Assembly (NCBI GenBank): GCA_001600455.1
Contig: BCKC01000006.1
Span: 2,480,001 to 2,544,000, forward strand
DNA: 64,000 bases
Direction of reading: 5' to 3'
Source of the DNA: Endocalyx cinctus
Lineage: Eukaryota > Ascomycota > Sordariomycetes > Amphisphaeriales > Apiosporaceae
The notes beneath the pieces were generated by a model that saw only the letters and a list, made by a program, of their open reading frames with translations, made no database searches and was not told the DNA's origin. Position 1 is the first letter of the stretch; each line of letters opens with the position of its first letter. The position numbers and the translations under genes are program-made. This document shows, one piece after another, positions 48,121-59,362 of the stretch.

Positions 48121-50014
48121 CTATTTAAACCCAGATATCCCGATTAACATATATTCAGAGAAAAAGGCTGCATTGTTTACATACCTGATGGGTCCTCCCG
48201 TGACTGCTGTGATATTCTCTCCTATAGCGGGGCTGGCGCTTTTCGAGCTCTGGTTCGACTTAGGCGTACTTCTGTTCTTATCCATCTTAGACTTCTTAAA
48301 GATCCCGGGTTTCAAGGGTCCAGTGCGAAATTGTCTGGCTGGTTTTACGGGCTTCTGCTGGTTTGTGTTAGTGTTGTTCCATAAAGTAGTTTCCGTGTTG
48401 CAATTCAATACCTCGTTTTCTCCATCGGATATGTCCCATAGATTCTTGTTGGCCACTAATTCGGCATAATCCGGGCGCGCCACATGTCGACTGGTACGTC
48501 TCAGCCCTTGCGATCCATCTCTGTCCCTCTCCGAACCATCTCCTGCGGCCGAAGAGTGCGTATCGTCGGTAGGCGTGAAATCCTTGTCCGTCTTCTCCTG
48601 TCTACTTTCAATGCCTTCTAAGTGGTCAAAATCAGCTTGGAGCGGAGAGGTCCCACTCTTCACCGTCTTTTCCGGAGTGACTAGATGTGAACAATCAGAA
48701 CCCTCAATACAACTTATATTGCAATCGAAAACAATATGTGCGATAAAGCAGGCTTACAGGTATGTGGCTTGTCACCGAGATGCTCTTTGACCCAGTATTT
48801 GCTTACCAATTCAACTCCTTCGACTAAAGACGGAATTAGCCAACGTAATAAGTTACAGAGCTTCAAAACGATGCAAAGAGGAAAGCTTACTCTGACAAGC
48901 AAATTGATCAAAAATATACTCGTTTGTGAGCTCACCGCCTCCTGGGGGCTGGCATCCGTGCTTCTGAAAATGTCTCACGGCTCTTCCATATGCGAGAGGG
49001 GCCTCTTCAAAGAACCCGGCTGTACAATGAGGAATGTCACAACGTATTACGTAGTAACCATCTCTCTGAGAATGTTTAAATATACATTCCCCCGTAACGA
49101 GATTGGGAAAGGCTACTTTTCGAGTTATCGGACGAAGACCTGCTCCTAGCGACGGCTGAACTTTTGATAAGTAAAAGTATTGATAAAATGATCCAGCTGA
49201 TTTTTCCACTTCTTTTTCTGAAGCATATATGAAGACTCCTTACCTTTTCTTTAGAGATCTTAGGGCGCTTAGAAGGCGTCCCTGTTTTCCCACCAGGACC
49301 CGGAGCGCTTCTATGTCGTTTTGGAGTTTGACTGGCCTTTGAGTGCTCAGAAATGACTTGTACTTGTACTTGATGATCAATGGAGTTGGATTCTTCTTTG
49401 CTGGATAAGTCTTGGGCGACAAGTCTAGATCCGGGGCTGATAGTGAGCTTCGACGTAGGACTAGTAATAAGCTTCGATATAGGACTAGAAATAGGGAGGG
49501 CCGGCCTGGGTGTGGGTGGCGGTGGCGGTCCAGATGGTCGAAATTGATGAGGCGTGTATAGAAGTGGCTCCGGTGCCGACGGAGGCCTGTTAATAGGTAC
49601 GTGACCTTCAAGGACAGTTGCCAAGTAGCTCGTATCACGTAAAGGCGTAGGCGGTCGTACTTCCAGGGAGGATGTAGCTGGAATTATACCTAGGTACGTA
49701 GGTACCATGGCTTCAAGTTCGGACACAGTTTTGTTGATAGATTCTGCGTCTACATTGTGGACGGCGAGGTTCGTCCTCAATTCACGAATCTGCTTCTCCT
49801 TGCTGGCTTCAAAGGTTTGGCGTATTTGATCGACTTCTCGGTAGAGGGCACGAAGTCTGGGGACGTGTTCGCGACCCAGGTTTTCATCGCATTGGCGTAC
49901 CAATTGCTCCAATTCCTTCTTGAAATAATTGGAGGTAAAATCAAAGAACGCGCTGTTGAATTTTCCAGTAGGACTGGCTGGTTCTGGTTTAATTGCAACA
50001 GAATCCGTAGCCAT
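48121..50014 (-). CDS. Uncharacterised, probably nuclear, fungal protein
   Basis: Four exons, complement(48121..48680, 48758..48823, 48891..49155, 49244..50014), 553 aa. The 88-nt intron 1 uses a GTAAGG donor and TTCAG acceptor; a nearer acceptor would make an impossibly short 24-nt intron. Residues 1-110 are helical and charged (FKKELEQLVRQCDENLG ... IRELRTNLAVH), probably a coiled coil. Residues about 120-257 are Pro/Ser-rich and end in a basic, NLS-like KRHRSAP...KRPKISKEK. A compact conserved-looking block follows (ITRKVAFPNLVTGECIF ... YYVIRCDIPHC ... EEAPLAYGRAVRHFQKHGC). Its Cys/His spacing may bind zinc. A short exon 3 (LVSKYWVKEHLGDKPHTC) adds a second Cys/His string. The C-terminal 185 residues are polar and disordered. 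I recall similar blocks in other filamentous fungi but no named function; a chromatin or transcription role is a guess. Confidence 0.75.
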
Positions 50015-51754
50015 ACTGTCTTCAAGACACCCCCTCCCAATCGCTAAAGACTAGCGAGATTTCTTTTTCTTCTTCTGTTTAAAAAAACTATTACTGCCTT
50101 CTAATTTGGAGATTAATAAGTATTCATGTTATATATACACTTATTAATACAAATAAACGCAATAAGAATACCAGTTAGATATTTTCGGCTTTTTTTTTTT
50201 TTTTTTTGTGTTTTTGAATCATAAAAATCGGCGTTAACGAAGGTCACGGAAGATTGAGGGGTAATATGTGTATGCAGTGGATGTGTGTCCACAGCTGCTT
50301 ATGTAGGCCGATGGACGGTATATACGTAACAATTTTAAAAAAAAAGAAGAATGATTTATATATACTTGAGTATTTATATATATATATATAAGTATATATG
50401 CTTGTTCTTATGCAGTTGGATATTAATCGGAACGTATGTATGAAATCGAATCAAGTAGGTACTTTAGTTAAGGAAATATAAGAAAAACCGATCTAACGCC
50501 GATACGGATACAGAGAAAAAGAACATGGGGAATTCACATTAATTTTCTATTTAAGTAGATAAGAAAAATACCCTGTGGGTATCAATTCAGAAAGAAGACG
50601 AGGATTGGTTTCTATTATCAAGTTGCATTGTAATAATTAATAAATCTGACCGATCCACGTAGTTATGTAGAGAAAGACGGTGGGGGGGAAGGGAGTAGGT
50701 GTAGAGAAGAGGTGAGAAGTAAAAAGAAGAGAGCGAGGATGAGAAGAAAAAAAAAGACGACGGTGTAAAAATAAAATACAGGATTAATTAAAAAAACACG
50801 AGACAAATACATAATAATTACGAAATAAATAATGAATAAAATAAATAATACATCAAAGTAATCAGAAGGCTGACTACTCCATGTTTTAATTCATCCCAAC
50901 GTACTTTACTTACTTTATCTTACATGGTTATTATTACAAGGGCATTGGGGAATTGGAAGGACTTTCCGAGCAAAATACTTTTGGAGAATGTACTTTTTTT
51001 TGGTTTGAGAGAGAAAGACAGAGCAAGGGAATTGGCACAATAACCTCCACTAATTCATAAGGCTATGGCGGTGAGAGAGTCCGAAGGAAGGAGTTTTGCG
51101 GAATCTGATCTTTTTGTTGGGTAACACGAACCAAGACTGCAAGACTGACAAACCAACACACCTAGTTATTACGATAACCTCAATTGACTTATTCTTAAGT
51201 AAAGTTATTTTATTTTATATATGCATATGTCTACTGTCTCGAGGTAAATGGATTTTGGATATCCTGTCCCCATATCGGACCCCGATCAAGTATTCCGCCG
51301 ACTTTTTTTTCCTTTCCGGTATGAATTCCAACAATGAGACATTTCATTTCAGTCTCCCGAATTCAATTTTCTTTCTTTCCCGACTTGAGCTTAAATCTAC
51401 ATAATTTCGTCATCCAGTCCTTCTGCATGCGGAAATAAAACCAGCAAAGTACAAAGGAGGAAAAGGGTACAGACGACGTGAACGACGATGACGGGAAAAA
51501 AGAGGGTGTAGAAAACGGGTTGAAACACGTTGACGGCATCTCTCGACATTTCGTATTGTCTTCATCGAAATATACTTGACTGGAAAACTCGTATATGTAG
51601 CTTCGATCAAACGTTCAAGGTCGATTGAAAACTTGCATCTTTCCCATCTCCAGTTACGAGTTCATTCCTCTTATACCCGGCTAATTATATAGCTTCAATT
51701 AATAAGTATATTATTATCTTACTCACATACATACATATACATATATTATATAAA
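50015..51754. other. 1.7-kb divergent intergenic region
   Basis: AT-rich DNA between the unknown nuclear protein (-) and the MAPEG gene (+). Contains T-run 50190-50207, a TATATA run at about 50377-50396 and ACATAC repeats at 51724-51745 just before the MAPEG ATG. No gene seen. Confidence 0.5.
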
Positions 51755-52555
51755 ATGGACAGATCTATAGTAATGGAGTCCGGATACCTCGCGAGGGAGA
51801 ATATCTCCTTCTACGTAGTGAGTTACAAACCCGATCTACCGGTTTCTCCGCAAATAGCGGTCCCGTGGCTAACTTCAACCTTCACCCACTTTACTAGCTC
51901 TTACCCACCTTCCTCGTCGCCCTATTTACCGGTCTCTGGGTGAGAGTGTTCGGCCCAGGAGCCCTTTATTTCCCCGCTACGAATCCCGGTATGGGGTTCA
52001 AGGATAACATCCCCCCAACCGTCGACACGGCGGTAAGTTATTATCACCCTCCCCCCTACTCTCTTTCCCACCAATTCCTGAAAGTCTCAGGATCGATCGC
52101 CGAAGCGAGGACACAAAAAGTTGACAAAAAGCGCTAAAAAAAAAAAAACACAGCTCCGCGACAAGCTCCTCCGAGCGAACAGCGCCTTCCAAAACGGGAT
52201 CGAGAACCTGCCCTTATTCGCGGCCGCCATCGTGGCCGGCAACCTCTCGGACATCAGCATCTACTGGCTCAACGTGCTCTGCCTCTTCCACCTCTTCTGC
52301 CGCGTCGTCTACGTCTGGGTCTTCGTCTTCGGCCACGGCCTGGGCCTGTCGGGCCGCGTCCGCACCGCCGTCTGGCTCGCCTCCCTGCTGCCCGTCGCGG
52401 CCCTCTTCCACTCCGCCCACGTCGGCCCGCTCCTCAAGCCGCAAGACGGCCCCAACTCGGAGTACGGCGCCTCCTGGCTCCTGACCCCGGTTAATATCAG
52501 CCAGATCACCGCTACCCTCGAGAATTCCGGTCAGGAATATGTCCAGGTCTATTAA
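51755..52555 (+). CDS. MAPEG-family membrane protein
   Basis: Three exons, join(51755..51817, 51898..52032, 52154..52555), 199 aa; donors GTGAGT and GTAAGT, acceptors CTAG and CACAG, all phase 0. Joining exons 1 and 2 gives ENISFYV-LLPTFLVALFTGLW, a proper first transmembrane helix. Exon 3 carries the MAPEG core: RANSAFQNGIENLPLFAAAI (compare the family pattern RA-x-x-A-x-x-N-x-x-E), then three helices (YWLNVLCLFHLFCRVVYVWV, TAVWLASLLPVAALFH). Four-helix MAPEG proteins include microsomal glutathione S-transferases and eicosanoid-pathway enzymes. Fungal members of this type are mostly untested, and some have roles in detoxification. The conserved Arg and Glu needed for glutathione binding appear present. 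Two dinucleotide/trinucleotide-rich patches lie 3' of the gene. Confidence 0.9.
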
Positions 52556-53100
52556 AGACTCCGTGGTCTTAAAAAAGGCAAACTCGATATTCGGTATCCG
52601 GTAGGGAAGAGGGTAATGGGAGTTGCTGTTGCTGTTGCTGAAGCTGTAGGGACAAATGGAGGAGTTTTAAGAGGCAAAGATAACCATGCTCTCGGTGAAC
52701 ATCGACACTGGTGGAACATTTGAATGCATTGGATGAGGTTGAGAGGGAAAGAGAAGAAGAGTAGGAGTTTGAATACCTATCGCTTTTTCATTTATTCTCA
52801 ATATACCATTAGGGAGAAATTTGTGGGTGCCTGAGTAGCTAGGTAGTTAGTTACACTATGTTTAATTAGTGCTATAATAAATAGTGAAAGGGTGTGTTTT
52901 ACTGACCAAGAAGGAGGATCCTATTTCTTTCCCGTCTGTGATAATTGTAACTGTTGCTACGAAGATATATTATGAGGCGTGCGATAGCAGTGACCATTTT
53001 ATTAAAACCGACCTACTAAACAATCTTATTTTCGAAATATCCTCCGGCGTCTTCACCTTCTCGTACCTGACGGTCCCACCCCCTTATCCGCAACAGTCCT

Positions 53101-53390
53101 CGTAAAGATGATCTTATTACTACTTGCGGCAGGCCGTAACTCGACCCAATAGATTGCGCCGAGGAAGAGGACACCAACGGCTACGACGGAGAACATGTAG
53201 CACGGGTAACCCTCAGCGCTCCCAATCGCCATTAGGCGGGATAAAAGGGACGAACGCAAGGCGGACGTTAGCCGGGAGGTAGAGGACGGCGACGGGCAAG
53301 AACGTGTGCTACGGCGAGATCCAATTCTCTGACTTGCGAAATCGCAGGTAAACCAGGCCGACCGATCACCGTGACGAGCCAGCGGAGGAA
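53101..53390 (-). pseudogene. Possible degenerate membrane-transporter (permease) relic
   Basis: On the minus strand two different frames carry hydrophobic strings that would be neighbours in a multi-pass transporter C-terminus: HTFLPVAVLYLPANV then, in another frame, YPCYMFSVVAVGVLFLGAIYWVE. The second resembles the last helix of fungal amino-acid/choline-type permeases. Frameshifts and stops separate them, and no intact N-terminal part is visible upstream. This is weak evidence; the region may instead be non-coding. Confidence 0.25.
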
Positions 53391-53428
53391 TAACTATAAA
53401 AAAAAAATAAAAAAATAAAAAAAAAAAA

Positions 53429-53448
53429 GGGGGGGGGGGGGGGGGGGG
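53429..53448. repeat. G20 homopolymer preceded by poly-A and followed by (GA)n
   Basis: Twenty G directly after an A-rich run (53400-53428) and followed by GAGAGAGA. The longest mononucleotide G tract in the window. Confidence 0.95.
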
Positions 53449-53764
53449 AGAGAGAGATGGGGAGGAGGGTATAAATCTAGAACCTAAGATCAAAACCAAA
53501 GCATAAGAATATAAGTGGGAGTAAAAAAGCTTCGAAAAAGTCATTTATTCAGATAGAGCAGGAGCGCTAGAAGGTTTTAATGAAGCTTCAAACCCGTCCG
53601 AAACGCAACAGCACGCTCGCAGCTCGCCAACCCACATAGTCAGCACTTCCCCAGCCCCTTATAACCATAAATGATGCGTACCAAGGACGTCGCGCGTAAG
53701 CCCCTAAACGACCCGCGTTTCCGACCCGCCGCTAGTAAGTCGCACCGTCCGAAAGGGAGGGACT

Positions 53765-53786
53765 TTCTCGGACGAGAATCCGAGAA
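53765..53786. repeat. 8-bp perfect hairpin in CpG-rich patch
   Basis: TTCTCGGA and TCCGAGAA are separated by six bases. The inner six bases also allow an alternative TTCTCG/CGAGAA pairing. Confidence 0.55.
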
Positions 53787-54807
53787 GGATCATCCGAGAG
53801 GCTATAGCTCGTACGTGGGCAAGTAGCGGGGGCTCGTCGGTAGGCTCCTTTCCGGGTACTTAACCCTAGTTACTATTTTCTCCTCCTCCCGATAAGGGGA
53901 TGGGTCGACCCGAGCTCGAGGAAGACACTTAAGTCCGCCGGAAGATCGGGACGTTCCCCGACCCCGTAGCGGCGAAGATGCCCAGCGGAGTCGAGAATAC
54001 TTAGGAAGGGGGAAATGTTAATTACGCCGTCTTAATATGTAGCCAATACCCCCCAAATTGGCTGTCGTTAAGAAATGCCTATATGATATTCTCATCAAAT
54101 GTCACGAGAAGATGTGAATAGATGGACCTGCCGAGCAAACAAGAAATCTCGGCTAGAAATCAGGGACTCCATGCGATCAGGAGAGGAAGATGACGTACCC
54201 CAACAGACCAAAGAAACTTCAGATAGTCTGTCAACGATCCGATGAATAGGCACGAGCGAGTACCGAACAAACTCTACCGTTGTATCAATGCGCGCGTTGA
54301 TCAGGCCATATTCATCTACCGTTCGTAACTTTATACTAGAAAAAAAGGGGGGAACTGAAACAATAGTAGGTAGTAAGTAGACTTAAGTTATTGAACTAAA
54401 GGAAAAGTGTATTATTCTTCTATAAGTCTATGCACGTCTGTTCGTCCGTCAGACAAAAATTTGGGATATCGGGCTCTACAAATGGATCAAGGGGGGGGTA
54501 GAGAAAAGCCCCCTCCTCATAAAATAACAAAGTACAAGAAGAAAAAATAAAAAATAAAACAAACAAGTGTACGTTTTGAAAAATCGCACATCCTAAATAG
54601 TAAGCGCCCGCTTATGCCATACTCTTTAACTTTCCTCCATTCTTCCCTTGAATTAATGACAGTATATGCTTTTTAAAAAACACCTTTTTTTGTTTTCTCT
54701 TTTCCATGTGAATATGTATATGCGGAGACATACCGAACACCTTTTTTTTCTTTCGATACGCCTCGTCAAATAAAGGTCGTAGAACGGACGATATACAATA
54801 ATAGATT

Positions 54808-57800
54808 TTACCGTCTGTTGAAGTTGAGGAAGCGAGTCTGTCGTGAAGAAATATATTAGCATCTACTCTCGAAAGAAACTTTAGGGTTGTGAGGAAGGGG
54901 TTGTGAGGGATTTAAAAAAAAAAAAAAAAATACTTACAGCCAGGAATAGGATAATCAAATTGCTTCCTACAAAGGCGAGGAAGATGCCGAGATCCCTCCA
55001 GCGGGTGGCGAAATCGATGGAGAAAGGTTCGTAAAACTGCTGGCCTACCTTGTAGGCGCAGTACTGGCAGTCGCTGGTGGCGTTGTTGACGATGTAACCG
55101 GCGCCTCCGTCGGCGAAGAACTCGGACATGTAAGATCCGCAGCTCTCGCCCGCGGGGGCGGTGAAAGGGTTGAGCTCCGCGAGGGTGCAGGTGACGGGTA
55201 GGTCTTTGAGCGCGGTGCTGACCGTGCCGCTGATGAGGCGCGTGAACGGGTCGAGTTCGTAGAGCCACGAGCTGTAACCGACCGGCATCTGGATCTTGGG
55301 GATCGTGACACCGCAGAAGAGGGCGAAGGTGATGACGATGAAGGGGTCGAACTGGCTCGAGACGAAAGCCGAAGGCGAGATGGACGCGAGGACTTGACCT
55401 AGGGTCACGGCGAAGAGTTCCGTGATCAAGACCATGAAGTATTGGTAGCCGGCTCGGGACGACTCGTACTGGAAACCGGGGATGTAGTAGAGTAGCACCC
55501 AGAACAGAACGCTGCAGAATATCGAGTACGGGAGCTCGGCGAGGACCATACTCAGAGTGAAGGTAAATTTACTGTACATCTTGCTCAATTCCTCACGGAA
55601 GAAGATGGCACGCTTGATGATGAACATGAGCTCGACTTGCGGCATGAGCAGAGCAGGCAGGACGGTGATCTGGAACAAGAGGAAGACCTTGTATTGCAAG
55701 GAAGATCGCGATTGGTCAAGCTGGAGATAAGTTAAACCGTTCAAGAGAGCGATAACGACATGGTTGAAGACACGAGTGAAAAGGTAGTTAGGGGATCTCC
55801 AGTAGGATATGTTCGTACGCTTGATCACAACCTTGAGCTGGTGAATAAGCGGAGAGGCATATTCTTTCTCAAGGGACGAGTCGATCGCGGCAGCCGCGCC
55901 CTTTCGGGATTCCTTGAATTGGGAGATCTTATCCTTCACATTGGCGAATTCCGGACTATCGTCCCAGATGTCGCTCCAGTCGCGGTTGCCGATACGGGGA
56001 CTGCTTCCGGCACCAATCGCCTCGAGCATGTACTCTGCGATGTTGTCCGATGGTCCGGCTACGGCGCCGTGGCGCTCGAGGTATTGCCGGAGAACGACGG
56101 CATCCTTGCCGATGTCGCCAAAGTACACGCAGCGACCACCTCGCTGTAAGAGGAGAAGCCTATCGAAATTCTCGAACAGGGCGGCGTTAGGCTGGTGGAT
56201 AGTGCAGAGGATGGCCTGTCCGGCAGCGGCGAGTTTCTTCAAGAATCGAACAATGTTGAAAGCACTCTGGCTGTCGAGACCGGACGTAGGCTCATCCAAG
56301 AAAAGCAGAAGTTGTGGCTTGGCGGCTAGTTCGACACCGATCGTCACACGCTTACGTTGCTCCACAGTCAGGCCGGCTTCGGGGGTACCAATGATACAGT
56401 CTGCGATATACTCCATTTCCAACAGGGCGATAATTTCTTCGACGTACTCGTACTTCTCGCTCTGGGGGGTCTCGTAAGGCTGTCGGAGATCGGCGGAGAA
56501 TCTCAATGCTTCTCTGACAGTCTGGGTAGGGTCGTGCATGTCGAGCTGTTCGGCGTAGGACGTGGATCGCTGGAACTCCTTGCCAGGTTTCAAGCCGTCG
56601 ACGAGAACATCACCGTGGATAACACCAATGTTCTTTCTCGCCGCCAACACGTCAAGCAAGGTGGTCTTTCCGGCACCGGAGGCACCCATAAGAGCCGTGA
56701 GCTCTCCAGGCTGGCAGTAACCATAGATGTTGTTCAGAAGTCTTCGGGTGCCACCGGGGACGGGGACATCGTAGTTCAGGTTCTCCCAGGTGAGGACGCT
56801 AGATGATTCAATCTTGAGTTTGGTTCCCTCTTCCTCCTGCTTGGACGTCTGTCGTTGCAGTCGCTTGTCGGTAAGTTTCTCGTTGAGCGTTTTCAACTCG
56901 GCGGTGGGCTTCGCGAATACTTTCGCTTGGTTACCACCCATGCCAAATCGGACAAACTCTCCGAGCACGACGTTGCTAATGAGGAAGAAAACGATGAGGG
57001 CAATGATGATGCCGAAGTTTCTCCACAAGTCATCGGGGGAGTACGAGAATCCCTCGGTGATGTAGTCGTCGCCGCTAACAATCCCACTGCCCGATTTCGA
57101 GCCGGCCAAGGTGCAGACTTGGTTCGCGATGTCGGTATAGTTTCCGCCGGACGGGACGAGGGACTCGGATGTACACGTCATTTCCTGGCCTCTGAATTCG
57201 TTCGCCATCAAGCTAGCAAACGACAGACCAAGAGCATTGATCCAGAAGATCCAGCGTAGCCAAACTTGCTGAGACTGGTACTGGATCAGATAACCCGATG
57301 TAAGGATAAACAGCGTAATAGTGACAACGGCGAATTTAATGGCATAGTCGAAATCCGGACTCAAACAACCGATGATACGGAAGTAGAGCGTCATAGCGAT
57401 ATTGCCCACCAAGATCATCAAGTAGAAAATAAAGAATGCTCCGGCTTCTCTCTTCAAGTTCGACATGAAGTAGACGATGACGGAGAAGATCAAGATTTGA
57501 ACCGCGGAGAATGCCGTGTCGACGAATATCTGTCCTATCCACAATGCCGAGGGTCGATGGAACGCGTAGGCCTTATGTTTATTCACGATCGGCCGACCCG
57601 TCATGGTCGAACCGAGCTCGGAGAATGCCTGGAACGCGTTAAACAGTAGAGAGATGAAAAGGAGACCACCCTTGCTGAAGGCGCTGGCTGACGTCTCCTG
57701 CAAGTCCAGATAGAGAGTACCCAAAACGACGGCGATGATGATAGCCCGAAACCACGACAGACCAAGACCAAGCTTATCCTGCAGTTTCAGGACGAACTGG

Positions 57801-59362
57801 CGCTTCATCAAGGCCCAGACCTGGAGGTGGAAACCGACGCTGTATACGGAGTGCTTAGCACCGCTCCTCTTGCTTTCGAGGACGGCGGTTCGGAAGTCCT
57901 CGTGAGTAGCGGATTCGGCATCGAGACGAGCCTTGTATTCGGCCATCTCGGTGCTGAGAAGATCGGCATACTTGGATTCCTCGAAAGCTGCGGACAAGGT
58001 CTCGGGGCTGTGCGGGGCGTTATCGGCGGAGTAACCAGGGGAGTATTGACGTTCGAATTCGTCGGTGCAACCCGTGACGTAATCAGGGGTAGTTTGTCGG
58101 GGTCGAGGAAGGAAACCTAGTCCTTCGAAGTAGCTCCGAGCCTCGGCAGTGGGGCCGAAATACACTTGTCTGCCGGAATCAATGACCAAGACCTTGTCAA
58201 ACTGCTTATAGATGTTCTCGGAGGCTTGGTAGAGGGATACAAAAGTGGAGGTCTTGTACAAGTCGGTCTGAATGCGGAGCGACTTTACGAAATCGAGAGC
58301 GGTACTGGCGTCGAGACCGCGAGTGCTGTTATCCCACGACAGGATACAAGCGTTGGTAATCATCATTTCGGCGATGGAAACACGCTTCCTCTCACCACCC
58401 GAGACACCACGGACGATGGCGTCACCCACGACAGTCTTCCTAGTGTGCTCGATGTTGAACATTTTCAGAAGTAGGGAAATGACATCATCCTTGAACTTGG
58501 CCTTGGTCGTTCCGGCGGGAAGCTTGTTGGGCACTTTCGTGTCAATGGCAAACCCGAGGGTCTGTTCAACGGTCAGGGTCGAGTGGTGGATATCGTCCTC
58601 CTGGTTGTACACGGCCTCTCCTCGATACTGTTCGAATTCTTTTGCGGTGAATGGGCCGTAGAGTACTTCACCGGTAACGCTGGTGTAACCCCAACGCTGA
58701 TTGGCGATGGATTTCAGGAAAGTCGTACATCCGGATCCAGGTCTTCCCAATACAAGAACCATCTCACCGGGGTTGACGACACCCTTGAAATTGTCGAGCA
58801 GGGTAGCCTCGACACCCTTGGGGCCTTTTCCGAGCAGTTGCTTCAAGGGGGTCCAATAGTCAACGAAGTCGACGAAAGCATCGGGAAAGGTCTTGACGTA
58901 GTTCGTGATACCACCCACGCCCTTCACGGTAAGTCCATCCCAGTAAACGCCGATATGCTTCGGCTTGATCCCAGCCTCTCTCTCGGATTCCAAGCCACCT
59001 CGGAGGGTGTTCTCCAGGTCGAAGAGCTCGATGGAACTATCCGAATCTTGGCCATCGTTTTTCAGACCTTTCTCGGGATCCTGGGGATGAGATCTTCGGC
59101 TGTTGACGCGACTCGCTTTGGATAGGCCGGAAAGCTCTCTCTGTAGTTCTGCGAAATCGGATTCGGCTCGCTCAATGGAAATGCCGGTGTTGACCCTCGA
59201 AAATCCGTTGGGGTTGCTCTGTCGTACAGACTCGCGGTTCTCCTCGGAAGCGTCTACGGAGCGCGCAGAAGCATTGGAGGATGAGGGGAGGGTGCTTTGC
59301 GCGATGGTATTGGAGTCGGGCCCCACCGAGTTTTGTTTCTCTAATTCTTTGGTCTCGTCCAT
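54808..59362 (-). CDS. PDR-type ABC transporter (ABC-G full-size, multidrug efflux)
   Basis: Two exons, complement(54808..54837, 54938..59362), 1484 aa. The large exon could run on for 18 more codons past 54938 as a Phe-rich tail. But a strong GTAAGT donor after ...LIILFLA, a CTAAT branch-like site and a CGACAG acceptor join it to a 30-nt last exon, giving TRFLNFNRR and a stop, as in related transporters. Domain order is NBD-TMD-NBD-TMD, reverse (PDR) topology. NBD1 has a Walker A with Cys in place of Lys (GRPGSGCTT, about 206-214) and VSGGERKRVS. NBD2 has GASGAGKTT (about 892) and LTVEQRKRV, with Walker B FLDEPTSGLDSQSA. Both NBDs are asymmetric in the manner of Pdr5/Cdr1. Predicted role: ATP-driven export of hydrophobic drugs, fungicides or plant defence compounds at the plasma membrane. 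The phosphorylation-prone N-terminal ~140 residues are Ser-rich. Confidence 0.96.

Larger units (their letters stand above)
52556..54807. other. Intergenic with possible gene relic and homopolymers
   Basis: About 2.2 kb without an intact gene. Contains the possible permease relic at 53100-53330 (separate entry), G20 at 53429-53448, a CpG-richer patch at about 53600-54010 and a hairpin at 53765-53786. The remainder is AT-rich. Confidence 0.45.

Noticed and set aside
49219..49243. 24-nt intron in the unknown nuclear protein gene
   Set aside because: Too short for spliceosomal removal and the resulting frame hits a stop; the 88-nt intron keeps frame.
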